The position numbers and the translations under genes are program-made. A DNA stretch of 64,000 nt from Xiphophorus maculatus. Lineage: Eukaryota; Chordata; Actinopteri; Cyprinodontiformes; Poeciliidae. Shown here one piece after another: positions 12,101-21,280 of this stretch; position 1 is the stretch's first letter, and the number at the start of each line of letters is the position of its first letter. The notes beneath the pieces were generated by a model. That model did no database searches, was not told where the DNA came from, and was given only the letters and a program-made list of their open reading frames with translations. Where the stretch lies: positions 11,056,882 to 11,120,881 of the forward strand of contig NC_036454.1 of assembly GCF_002775205.1 (NCBI RefSeq), written 5' to 3'.

Positions 12101-14489
12101 CATAATACTGAAAAAAAAACCAACTCCACCAGTCAAAACAAATTGAAGTAAAATTACCTGTTGGCTGACTTAGGTGAAGCAGATGAGTATATTTGTGGGT
12201 TTATATTAATCAGAAAAATTAAGAGTTTTGGGAATTTAACATAAACATTGTTTAATAGTCTGACATGAAATGATTATGCAATAACTAGTACAATTCAATA
12301 ATAATACAATAATACAAAAACTAAAGGTCAAGACAAAAATAAATATATAGTCTCATAATGTATTCTTACAGCCTTACTTGAACCACAAATGCATTACTAA
12401 CAGCTGCCTGCGTTTATACATATTTAATATATTTTCATGTCTAATAAAAAACCACAAAACTCTTTGAAATTAAATATATAATTTCTTCTGTTACTAAATT
12501 ACAGAGTGATTGTTTACTTGAATACATATCCACTCTGTAGGCATAATTGGGTTTAGTAATATTAGAACAACTTTCTCAGTCTGTTTGTAAAAATTTTAAT
12601 CTGTGCTCTGAATGCTACACTGGAAATCTCAATCTGACCTCCTTCACGTTCTGACTGCTCAGTGCTTCCAATATGATTCTTGCTATTAGCCGAATATTCA
12701 TCAACAGGCATCTCAGCTGCATTATGACAGGAAGTAGTTGGAAGCCATTTGGCAGCAATATAGTCTAAAAGACGTTAAAGAATTGGGGAATGAACACAAA
12801 CTGGTCAAAATGGACATCTGAGGGAAAGAAAGGCAGCAATCCAGAGATTAAAAACCAAAACTGCAAAATAGAACTGCGTGTCAGATACTTCAGGTTTCCT
12901 ACAGAAAACAGGAAAAACATCCGTCCATCAATCCACCCATGTTGTTTATTTATAGATGATTTAATAATCACTAAACAGGTATTTACAGGGTTCTTACATA
13001 ATTTGTAAAACTGCCATTCCCAAATTCTCACCACTTAATAAAAAAAAACTTCTATTGAATATTTTAATAACTGATTTTAAAACGGGCTTAAATTGACAGC
13101 GACACCTGCAAAGGTTAATCTGGAAATACTTTAAATTTGGACGTAAAAAGTGAGTTGGATCCCTGAAAATAAGAGTTATACTTCACCACTGACTCAGTGG
13201 TCATAATGTTATGTTGAACTAGGAGTTGGCATTTATAAATTTCATTTATCATGAAATTATTTGATTTATCATTGCCTTGATAAATTTCAATTAATCAATT
13301 AAATAAAAAAAAATCCTGAAAGTACTGTTGGATTTTTAAAACTATTTTCTCCATTTGTTCTACAAGAGTTTCAATAAATATCAGTACATTTAAGATATAT
13401 ATTTTAAATGCAGTTACTGTGGGCAGCTTTGTGATTTAAATGCCACTTCTTTAAGTAAGCGGCATCAAGAACAGCATTTGTTTTGTGGCATGACTGCTGT
13501 GCCATGCAGTCACAGCCACACAATAAATCATAAAGGGTCATCATAATCACTCATAATTTTTATTATCACGATAGAACCACAAGATATTGCGATGAAATTC
13601 TAAGTCCATATCGCCCCCATTTTCCGATATGAAATAATTAATCTGTTAGCGATTTATGCACACAAACAAAAGGATTCCGATAAAAAAAAAAGATGCCCGA
13701 AACAACTGCCTCCTTTAAAAAAAAAAAAAAAACAACAACAACAACAAAACAAACTAAGATGTAATCTGAATCTTGTAACAGGTTGTTCCTGATTTCCATC
13801 TCAGAGAGAGAAACCTTCAAAACGGAGATGAAACTCAGCCAGAGTGGATTAACTAGCGGAGCTTTGCGAGGCGCAGGGAATCACTTAGAGCCTTTTTACA
13901 TTCCAGTCTGCTCGCTCGATCCAGACTCTGCTCGTTGTTGGGGACTGATCTCCCAACCTGCTCCCCCGAGCCAGGAGGAAAACACGCACACACATGATTT
14001 CAGACACATAATCCCACTCTCTCCCTGCTGCTCAGACGAGGACTGGAGGCGCACTCGTTACCAGCAGCTTTGAAGACACGCGTGACGCTTGGAATCACGT
14101 AGAAAAAGTGGCCATAAAAAAAGAAAGAAAAAAGCCTGGACTTAATGAGTGAGAGGAAAAGTCACGGTGATGCCGAGTGACACTTGGTGTCCGCAGGGTT
14201 TGCGCTGCGCGCAGAGCGGGGAGTCTCCACCACATGCAGCTTCCAGCTGAGCTGCAATTACATAACTTCACTAAGAAACTCCGCTTTGGGCAAAAACTGG
14301 CAGCAAACGAGCTCAAAGAAATCACGGAGGGATGCAGGGACACGACGAAAAGCAGCAAGAAGCCAACAAGTAGCACAAGTGAGCAAATGGAAATTTAACT
14401 ATTGCATTTTCTGGGATTTTCCGTCTACAGCAGACAAGATTTTATTTTATAAAATAAGAATATTAAAAATGTTTGAGACCTACCTGCAT
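110..14489 (-). CDS. kcnip3: Kv channel-interacting protein 3 (KChIP3/DREAM/calsenilin), N-terminal exons, partial
   Basis: KChIP3 is an EF-hand calcium sensor that binds Kv4 potassium channels and, as DREAM or calsenilin, DNA and presenilins. Two coding exons are seen. The exon at 110-284 (58 codons plus one base) has a CAG acceptor and a GTGAGG donor. It reads DGSLLGD, then KWQKPRFSRKALMKCCLVKW, which closely follows the human KChIP3 N-terminus (established knowledge). The start exon is placed at 14484-14489: ATGCAG followed by the strong donor GTAGGT. Joining the two in phase 0 gives MQ-ADGK and puts the cysteine pair at residues 45-46, the same positions as the palmitoylated pair in human KChIP3, with LVKW also in register. 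The EF-hand exons must lie left of position 1. The exon at 110-284 is secure; the start exon is an inference from splice consensus and spacing. Confidence 0.88.
425..1045 (+). repeat. X-box-bearing dispersed repeat, copy 1
   Basis: A stretch of about 620 bases resembles the segment at 57825-58445 along most of its length. Shared landmarks in order are CTTCCTTGGACAGGTTAGGA, ATAAGCTGCTGCTGGCC, TTTTCCAGCAGCCATT and TTGCTAGGTAAC (853-865), then a block ending near GTGAATTTTGCC. Partial copies lie at 7305-7860, 11285-11735, 36995-37420, 53925-54200 and 55080-55270. I find no coding capacity and no clear terminal repeats. The family is not named here; a non-autonomous transposon is the likely origin. 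Confidence 0.75.
2842..3198. mobile_element. MITE with CACTGCAAAAACA termini, near-palindromic
   Basis: The left end CACTGCAAAAACACAAATAC and the right end, whose reverse complement is CGCTGCAAAAACAGAAAATC, form terminal inverted repeats. The inner arms also pair in part: TTCATATTGATGAAAAAG on the left matches TTTTTTCATCAATATGAA on the right around a centre near 3020. It is about 357 bp with no open frame, so it is a non-autonomous DNA transposon. A hAT-type origin is a guess; I could not confirm an 8-bp target duplication. Confidence 0.75.
3655..4410. repeat. AT-rich dispersed repeat (TTACTTGAGTA family), copy interrupted by a MITE
   Basis: Repeated TACTTGAGTA motifs, TTTATTATGAAGTATTTCTA, CCACTGAATAAAGAACAAAC and TGAATTATTGTCATTTTGGT recur in the same order at 19500-20260. 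Shorter pieces are at 30063-30215, 33310-33490 and about 44335-44470. Here the element is split by the MITE at 3907-4139. Ends are poorly defined. It is an old dispersed repeat; the class is not determined. Confidence 0.7.
3907..4139. mobile_element. 233-bp MITE with TA flanks (CACTGCTCAAAAAAA termini)
   Basis: The ends CACTGCTCAAAAAAAATAAA and, reverse-complemented, CACTGCTCAAAAAAATAAAG are almost identical inverted repeats that continue into GGGAACACT(C/T)AAACAACACA. TA dinucleotides flank both sides, the target signature of Tc1/mariner elements. There is no open frame. A second, much shorter derivative is at 27769-27840. Confidence 0.85.
5955..6030. repeat. Fragment of a common teleost repeat with a tRNA-like phrase
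   Basis: The phrase GGGATTCAGACCCAGGATCT followed by CTTGCTGCAAAGCAACAGTG is familiar from a widely dispersed fish repeat. It resembles a B-box (GGTTCGANTCC) only loosely and no cloverleaf can be drawn, so it is not called a tRNA gene. Confidence 0.4.
7305..7860 (-). repeat. X-box-bearing dispersed repeat, copy 2 (reverse orientation)
   Basis: Reverse orientation relative to the copy at 425-1045. It carries AATGAGCTTTTTCAAATACC, GTTACTTAGCAAC (7517-7529), GTCACCTAGCAAC (7548-7560) and ATGGCTGCTGGAAAA, then CTTGTTGGTTGTGCAGGAGG. It contains an imperfect inverted repeat of about 23 bp (7629-7651 with 7660-7683, one mismatch and one base extra). Confidence 0.75.
8040..8290. repeat. ATCG-rich dispersed repeat fragment
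   Basis: Phrases such as TTTATCGGTTAGCACAATCA, GGGACAATTTATTGTGAAAT and TTGTTTATCGGGACAATTTA recur in similar form near 13220-13645, 22740-22860, 45236-45620 and 47245-47420. Low complexity and divergence prevent exact ends. No coding content. Confidence 0.45.
9205..9345. repeat. Dispersed repeat fragment (GTGTCCAAAGTGCAGC type)
   Basis: The phrase GGGTGTCCAAAGTGCAGCTC followed by GGGGGCCATTTATGGGTCTT and GTGTGGCCCCTCAG is typical of a short transposon-derived repeat in fish genomes. Only part of it is present. Confidence 0.45.
10402..10600. mobile_element. Truncated copy of the CACTGCAAAAACA MITE
   Basis: The left terminus CACTGCAAAAACACAAAATC matches the element at 2842-3198, and AAGTAACTTTTCAGCAAGAC matches its interior. 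No matching right terminus is found, so the copy is truncated or strongly diverged. Confidence 0.6.
10840..10945. repeat. 3' end of a teleost retroposon-like repeat ending in (ATGG)n
   Basis: CCCCGCCTCTCGCCTGGAAC, then TAGCTGGAGAAAGGCACCAG and GGACAAGGGTGTTAGAAAAT, ends in about four ATGG units (10928-10944). This tail phrase is common in fish genomes. A simple-repeat tail suggests retroposition. Confidence 0.6.
11285..11735 (+). repeat. X-box-bearing dispersed repeat, copy 3
   Basis: Same orientation as 425-1045. It carries CTCAACGTTTACACTCACAA, TTTTCCAGCAGCCATTATAC, GTTGCTAAGTAAC (11528-11540), ACTTATTGCAAAAAAGAGCT and AAATTTTGCATAAAAGATCC. The 5' half seen in copy 1 is mostly missing. Confidence 0.7.
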
Positions 14490-14625
14490 GGTGTTTTTTC
14501 CAGGAGAGATTCCCGTGGAGAGTGTGTCCTCGTTGCGTGGAGCCTCAACCTGACTGTCGCTTCTCTGGATGCGAAGGAATGTGCGCACACACATTTATCT
14601 ACGCATACACACACACACACACACA

Positions 14626-14722
<97 letters not shown>

Positions 14723-14760
14723 TCACACACACACATACACAGGGATTCACGGAGAGGGTG
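14490..14760 (-). promoter_or_regulatory. Probable kcnip3 5' UTR/promoter region with AC microsatellite
   Basis: This region lies just upstream of the proposed ATG on the minus strand. It contains an almost uninterrupted (AC)n run (14605-14742; TG on the transcribed sense), broken by single CC, CGC and CTC variants. No TATA box is evident. The role is inferred only from position. Frames of up to 229 codons across the run are artefacts of a repeat without stop codons. Confidence 0.4.
14605..14742. repeat. (AC)n microsatellite
   Basis: About 138 bp of AC dinucleotides with a few interruptions. It lies about 115 bp from the proposed kcnip3 start codon. Confidence 0.95.
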
Positions 14761-15681
14761 GGGTGCAGCAGGGAGCGGCTACAGAGGACACAACTGGACA
14801 TCCATATTTTAGAGACGTGGGGAAAGCCACCAAACTGCCTGTGGATTTATTTATCCAACAAGTTAACCTGTAACATCTGGGCAGATGTGCAACATTAACC
14901 CTCACAGCTGTACTGGTGCAGCTGCTGCTCTTTAAATGAGATTAATGTGGTACTTTCTCCATCTTTAGAGATTTCCCTCACTATGTGGTGCTCAGTCTTT
15001 TATATCACACACTTATTGGCACTTTGCAGCTTAATGGAGGTTAATAAGATCTCACTACGGATTTCATTAAAGACTTCAATATCAGCTTCAGAGACATCAT
15101 TAGCTAACACTTTTAGGCTACTGGTAGGAATGGTTTTTATCTCCAATCCTGGTTGTGTGAGAGAATAAACTGGTTAGCCAGTCTACAGCTCTGGATAACT
15201 CAGATATACAGCAAAATAAACCAGGAATGCACAAATCAAGTCAGTAGGTGGGTATGCATTACATGCAACACATAGGGGTGCTGCACAAAAGGGGGCGCCA
15301 GAACATGGCTGAAAAAAATATTTAGAGTCAAGAATGTGCTTTTCAACCCATTTTAATAGTGTTGTCATAATGGGGAGGCAGAAAAGAAGGTTCTTGGGGC
15401 AGAAAACAAAACAAAAAAACGGCAGAGGGATAAAGTTAATGATGTTGTAGAGGTGAAAAAGCTTTAGTCGTTGACAGACAATAGGTGAGTTATGACAGTC
15501 TACCAAGAGGAGACTTGTAATTATTCACCTTAAGTTACTGAAATAACAGCTCACTACTGTCTTGTAGTAGAGGTGCAATAATATGTCCACTATAATAATA
15601 ATATCTGGGCCTTTCTATAATATCAATAATATATCTCAGAAAATCCGTAGCTGTGCTCCTGGCAATGTAGAGTAAACAATA

Positions 15682-15870
15682 GTGGTTCCAGAAGGAGGCC
15701 AGGGTACCCAGAGAGAACCCACAACTACAGCAAAAGACCTTGTCAAGATTTTGGATGAAGCTGGTAAGAAAGTGTCATTACCCAGAGTGAAACAAGTTTT
15801 CTACCAACATGGACTGAAAGGCCGCTCACTGTGGAGGAAGCCATTTCTTCATAAACAACATTAAAAATAA
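15682..15870 (+). pseudogene. Tc1-like transposase relic (helix-turn-helix part)
   Basis: The frame from 15682 reads PTTTAKDLVKILDEAGKKVS, then LPRVKQVFYQHGLKGRS and WRKPF. This follows the second DNA-binding helix region of Tc1-like transposases (typical phrases there are TAKDLVK, EAG..VS, V...L..HGLKGR). The frame ends at a stop after about 60 codons. The sequence beyond is degenerate, and the DDE catalytic domain is not visible nearby. It is a dead fragment of a teleost Tc1 element. Confidence 0.8.
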
Positions 15871-15913
15871 GATTACGGTTTGTAAACACAGAAAGACAAT
15901 GATTACTTTAGAC

Positions 15914-16675
15914 CTACATTCACACAGCAGGTATTGATGCTCGATTCCAATTTTTTGCTGAAATCTGATTTTTTTTTTGTTGGCATGTGTGAACAATTTA
16001 CGACCCCAAAGCAATCGCATGCACAGAAAACACAACACTGCTAAAGGAAATAATAATGGACGGATCCATTCATGGATCCATCATACGACTAACATCCAGT
16101 TGTTGATCACATATGACTCGTGTTTCCATTGCAGTTTTGCAAAATACGTAACTTCGATTCAGCTGAACAACCATCTCATCTTAGCACAAAAAAGTTTGAT
16201 CAAAAAACGTGTTTTTGAAATTAACATGTTTCCTTTAAGCAAATTTATTTTTGTAATTCCAATTTGGTCAAGGGAAAGGCACCTATTGACACAGGCAGAG
16301 TTTCAATTGAATATTGCACAAAATTAGCACAATACCAACAAAGTTTTGGGCACATTTGTAATGGAAACACAGCTACTGACTTCTTTCATTATTGTAATTT
16401 TCAGACATTGTTTTCATCCTGATTTCGGTGCAGAATTATGACACATGTTTCACATCAATAACATAAAAGTTGGATAAAATGCGACACGGCCGCTTTGATT
16501 GCATACGCTTTGAAAACAAACGGATGAATATCCGAATTAGCATCACATACGAAAGTGGTACAGATCAGATCAGAACTGAAGTGGGCCGTCACAGGTGAAA
16601 AAGTTGCATATATGTCGCATATCATGTGCAAAAAAAGGGGATTTTGGTTCCATTTGCCAGCTGTGTGAACAGTAA
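15914..16675. mobile_element. Putative MITE or hAT-like remnant with TTCACACAGC ends
   Basis: The left end CTACATTCACACAGCAGG and the right end, reverse-complemented CTGTTCACACAGCTGGC, form short inverted termini about 760 bp apart. Palindromic ATGGACGGATCCATTCATGG lies inside. A 116-codon frame from 16626 runs out of the right end and has no recognised family. Target duplications were not confirmed. Confidence 0.5.
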
Positions 16676-17669
16676 CCTAAATGATGGAGACAGATCTTGT
16701 GTTTCGATGAAACTAAGATTGAAATGTTTGGCCATAATGACCATCATTAGAAAAAAAGGGGGGAAAAGCTGTAAGCCTGAGAACGTCGTCCTAACTGTGA
16801 TATATGAGGCGTTGCGTGGGTGTTTTACTGCAGGAGATAATGGTGCACTCCATAAAATAGATTATTCTTATAGAGAAGGAATATTAAGCAGATATATCGA
16901 AGCAGCATCTCTGTACATCAGCCAGAAAGTTAAAGCAAAGATCAGATCGGTCTTCCAAACAGACCCTGCTTATTAAAATGCAGCTTAAACACTCACAAGT
17001 TAAAGCTGCAGATTGTTTACAAACTATAAGCGCACACTTAGTTTAAAAAGCTGTCAAATCTGGTGTAATAAAACTTTCAAATGCAGAAATTTAAATTAGT
17101 AAGAACTTGGGCTGTTTTCATTAGTAATCAATTTAATTGTTACACTGCTGTACAAATATGACATTTTTCTATATTAAGGCAGTGAAAGAAGTGACAAAAA
17201 CACAACTTTTATAAATTAATTCATCTCCTTTCTCCCCTTGTCATCATTGCAGCAAATTTAAGATAATGTGAGGAAGATGCTCTCTTTTGTGTGTTTCTGT
17301 TACATGATCGTCATGAGTCTTTCAGAGAGAAATGCAATTAATGCCCTGCTAGAGAAACCATGTGTGCCTGGTTGGGAGCTAAATCAATTTAGTCGACGCC
17401 TTCCTGTAAAGCTGCCTGCAGCAGGAAGGAAGAGGCAGCAGAACCGGGCCAAAAGGCGACGGAGGGAGGTCAAGCTTCTTCACACATCACACTGATTGTT
17501 TAATGAGCAGCCGGGAAATGTTAACATCCTGCAGGGCATAAGAGGGGAGGCAGCCTTTCCAATTAAGCTGATTCCTGTTATTCACGTAAGCTGGAGAAGA
17601 AGCAACCTGAAAACACAAACTGTCGCTGTAAAACCGACAGTTTTTATTTAAATATATATACTTTTTAAA

Positions 17670-17880
17670 CATTTGTTAAAACTGTCACCATGTTGTGACA
17701 GTTTGTTGTGAGACAGATAATCTGTGAAAACAATGTATCTCATCCAATGCTCTGAGTGGAAAAACAACCAATCAGAATCAATAGGAGGGTCTTAGTGATG
17801 TCAATCATCCTCATGTACTTCCTACTCAATGTGCTAATAGTGGAAAAAGAACTTACCGTTCCAGGAAGACTGTTTATGAA
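17670..17880. repeat. Half copy of the AGACAGATAATCTGTGA element
   Basis: AACTGTCACCATGTTGTGAC and GAGACAGATAATCTGTGAAA match the left part of the element at 24390-24820. ACTGTCAC/GTGACAGT forms a perfect 8-bp stem. The right half is absent. Confidence 0.6.
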
Positions 17881-19499
17881 AGTTATGTTATTGCAGTATT
17901 ATAGTATTATCAAGTAAAAACACAGAAAAAATAATTAAATTGGGTATAAAATAATGAATTAAAATGAGGGAAAATCTCAATTTATAGAGAACAAGGATGT
18001 GTGAAAACCAAAGTAGGTAGATTAGAGAGAAAACATTGCAGATGTATTTAAATATTTAAATGGGAAATAATAAAATGTTTACAATTAATTAAGAAAACAC
18101 TAAAGCTAAAGTCTTACCCAGAAAACACAGAAAAATATAAATATGAAACAAAATCTAGAATAGTAGAAATCAATATTCTTAGAGCATGACAGCTTTTACA
18201 ATTATTATAAACCACCTGAATAGCAAAAAATGATATAAATATATTATGTAAAAGTTACAGAAATCAAAGTAAACTATTAAATAGTTTTAATCCATATTCA
18301 GCTTTTCAGAGGAGGTTTAGTTTTTTACGGAGTCACTCTGACTAAAACTTCTGGTATTTTTCTGGGTCAACGTTTTAAAAACACAGTTTGATCCTTGTTT
18401 TAATAAAATATGAAAGTCAAGTACTTCGGATCAGACTCTTTTCAGTTGGATCAGTGAAGTCCCATCAGAGCGTATTTGGTACCTCATTAAAGATGCTGTG
18501 TGAGCCCAAAGTGAAACATAAAATTTACTTGTAAAACACAAACCAAGACAAGAAAGTTTAAGCTAAATAAAATCTCTGGTTACGAAAATGTTATATTGGT
18601 GTAGCTGTATCTCTCATTACAGCTACACATAAATAAATGCTTTGAAGAGCATTGAATGACTTATTTTTATAAAGATATTTAATGTGAATTGGTGCAATAA
18701 TAATAAACTGCATTAAATTGAAGAGGCTTAAAAAACAGTGATGTTTCACCTGCAGATTTATTTCATAAAGTGTCTTTTTTTGTGCATCGTTTCTGCTGAA
18801 TATCTTATAAACATTTTATAATGTGACAATTATTTCTTTAAAGACAGAATCATCACTGCATTTAGCTGCTGTCTGATCAGAATAAAACCAGTCCTACACA
18901 ATAAAAACCCGGTTTTTATTGAGAGAGACATATTATTCTCGTAACTGAAGATTTTATCTCTAAAGAGACTTTTTAACTAACTGGATTTTTTGACAAAACC
19001 TCAGATCTAATCATGTTGTTTTAATTTTATCTCCTCTCTGCCATGTTATCTCCTACACACACACACACACTTTACTGCAACCCCAATGTAAATGTATGTT
19101 ATCACAAACACGCAGCATCGTTTGGAGGTCAGAGTAGGAGAACATCGTGTTATTCTGGATGTGTTGTTTCCCTGGTTTTCTTTTATTTATCCCCTCGCAC
19201 ACATCAGCATGTCTTCCTCACAGTGAGGAAGGATCAGAAACAGCTACCAGAGAGAAAGAGTCAGTAGGACAAAGTAAAGGTCAGCTCCATCTGCAGCTCA
19301 AACAGGAACAACCTGATGGATCACAAACCCTTACAGATAACGAGTTAACGAGTTCAGCTGGGACTGATGGCTCTGATTTCTGTCTCTACATGAATGAGTC
19401 TGAACTTAGTGTCTATAAAAAAGTATTTATTTTGTTTACAGTGTTTATCGATTTTGCAACTCAATCAAACTTTGGATTTTTTTGACCAAAAAAATTCTA

Positions 19500-20260
19500 C
19501 AAAATTAAATCCAGTTAAGTAGTTTAACGCAGTTACATTTACTTTAGTAAAATTTTTTGGGGAAAAAATTACTTTATGAGTATTTCTACTACACTTTTCT
19601 TGCTGCTTTTTTTTTTAGTAATTTTATTATGATGTATTGCTACTCTTACTTGGGTAAAATTTCTGAATTATCCACCCACTGAATGAAGAACAAACATGTT
19701 TTAACCAAAAATTCACCAGACTGTAAAAACGTCTCTGATTTACAGTGAAATACCAGCATTTGTGGTTTTACCGTATAAATACGAATTGCACCGTATAAAT
19801 ATGTATTTTACTATATAAATAAGGATTTTACCATGTTAATATGGATTTTACCAAATTTATACTTTAAGATTCTGGCAACCACAGCTGCCAGTATTTGACC
19901 GTAAATTAGATACTTTTTTTTCTTTCTTTTTTTTTTTTTACAGTACAGATACAGACACACATCTACAGTTTTATTAGTTTAATATTGAAAAAAACTAATT
20001 TGGAAAAACATTTATTTTGCCTAATTTTGTTATTTATATGAATTATTTTCATTTTGGTCTTTAAAATACCAACATTTCCACATACAGTACGTGTTGGTCT
20101 CTTTAATTACGTAATTTTTAAATATTAATTTTTTTTTATACTTTTACTTGAGTAATTTTTTGGATGGTGAGTTTTTACTTTTAATTGGGCAAAAATAAAT
20201 TGAAGTAGTGCTACTCCTACTTGAGTACAATTTGTGGGTACTCTGCACAAAACTATAAAG
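19500..20260. repeat. AT-rich dispersed repeat (TTACTTGAGTA family), second long copy
   Basis: It is collinear with 3655-4410: TTTTATTATGATGTATTGCT, CCACTGAATGAAGAACAAAC, ATGAATTATTTTCATTTTGG and CTTGAGTACAATTTGTGGGT. About 220 bp near 19720-19945, rich in GTATAAAT phrases, is not shared and looks like a separate insertion. The MITE present in the other copy is absent. Confidence 0.7.
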
Positions 20261-20269
20261 CATAAAATA

Positions 20270-21280
20270 ACTAATCGCATAAATATTCGCCCCCTTCAAG
20301 TCAGAGTTTAGTAGATGCTCCTTTGGCTGTAATCACAGCTCGGAGTCTCTGTGGATAAGTCTCAGTCAGTTTGTTGGGGATCTGCTGTGGCTTTGACTAG
20401 GCCAGAACATTAATGTTGTTGTTTTCAAACTATTTCTGTGCAGCTCAAGCTGGATGCTGCAGAAAGCATCCAGCTCAGGATTTGCTGCATATGCTATCCT
20501 TTAATGATTTAAGTAAGAGTTTGAATGCCAAGACCAAGAGGCCAAAACGAGCCTCCATTCATTATCTGTAGGTTTTCTTACTTTCATAGATATATTTAAG
20601 TTAAATCAGAGCTGTAAAGCTGCTTGTCCACTCCATATCCCCTTCATTAAACTGTCTGCGTCTCCTCACATCTTGTAGATGGCCTTTTGGTGGGTCTTAA
20701 ATGCCACCTTGATATTTTACCGTTTCTAGCATGAATTGAAGTTTGTTTCAGGTCCCTCTTGAAAATGAGATCTAGATCTCAACGGGATTTACCTGATTAA
20801 ATAAAGGAATATTATTAAAAATAAAGGAATATTAATATCACTCACAGCAAACATGAAGAGAGACTAAACCAGAACTTTTTGCCCTAAATCCAAAACGTTA
20901 TGTGTAAATGAAAAGTTACATTTCCCATCTCCCTAAACACGTCATTCAAAGTGCAGACCTAAATCTAATTCAGAACTAGAAATACATATTTCATCCAATC
21001 TGTCTGATTGTGAGCCAGTTTGCAAAAAAGATTTGGGAATTTCCGTCTCTTTGTGTTTAAAATAAGCAGAAACATAAATGATTTTCATTTGAAACTGCAA
21101 ATGATTGCTCTCCAAAGATTCACATACAAATTTATGCTCCATTTTCAGATTTGTGAGAGTGAAAACATTTGAAATGCATAATTTATCTTCTCCTTCACAA
21201 TCATACGCTACTTTGTGTCGGTCCGTCATATAAAATGCCAACAAAATACATTAAAGTTTGTGGTTGAAATGTTTTCTGCA
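20270..21280. mobile_element. Degenerate dispersed fish transposon remnant
   Basis: The left part (CCTTTGGCTGTAATCACAGC, then CTCGGAGTCTCTGTGGATAA) and the right part (CTACTTTGTGTCGGTCCGTC, then ACATTAAAGTTTGTGGTTGA) match, from memory, the two ends of a very common teleost repeat. Related end pieces are at 25495-25625, 39780-39900 and 57660-57840. The coding region is decayed. The class is not stated because I cannot check it. Confidence 0.5.

Larger units (their letters stand above)
285..14483 (-). other. kcnip3 first intron (about 14.2 kb), repeat-rich
   Basis: This is non-coding DNA between the two kcnip3 exons. It holds copies of the X-box-bearing repeat (425-1045, 7305-7860, 11285-11735), two MITE types (2842-3198 and 3907-4139), an older AT-rich repeat split by the second MITE (3655-4410), and smaller repeat fragments listed separately. 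GC-richer, non-repetitive patches at about 2250-2700, 8530-8800 and 13780-14480 could be regulatory, but I see no open frame with splice sites there that I can support. The frames at 6630-7031 and 4951-5413 have no recognisable protein similarity. Confidence 0.6.

Noticed and set aside
14184-14898. Overlapping frames of up to 229 codons on both strands
   Set aside because: They are open only because the AC/TG tract has no stop codons; the product is a His/Thr or Cys/Val run with no family and no splice logic.
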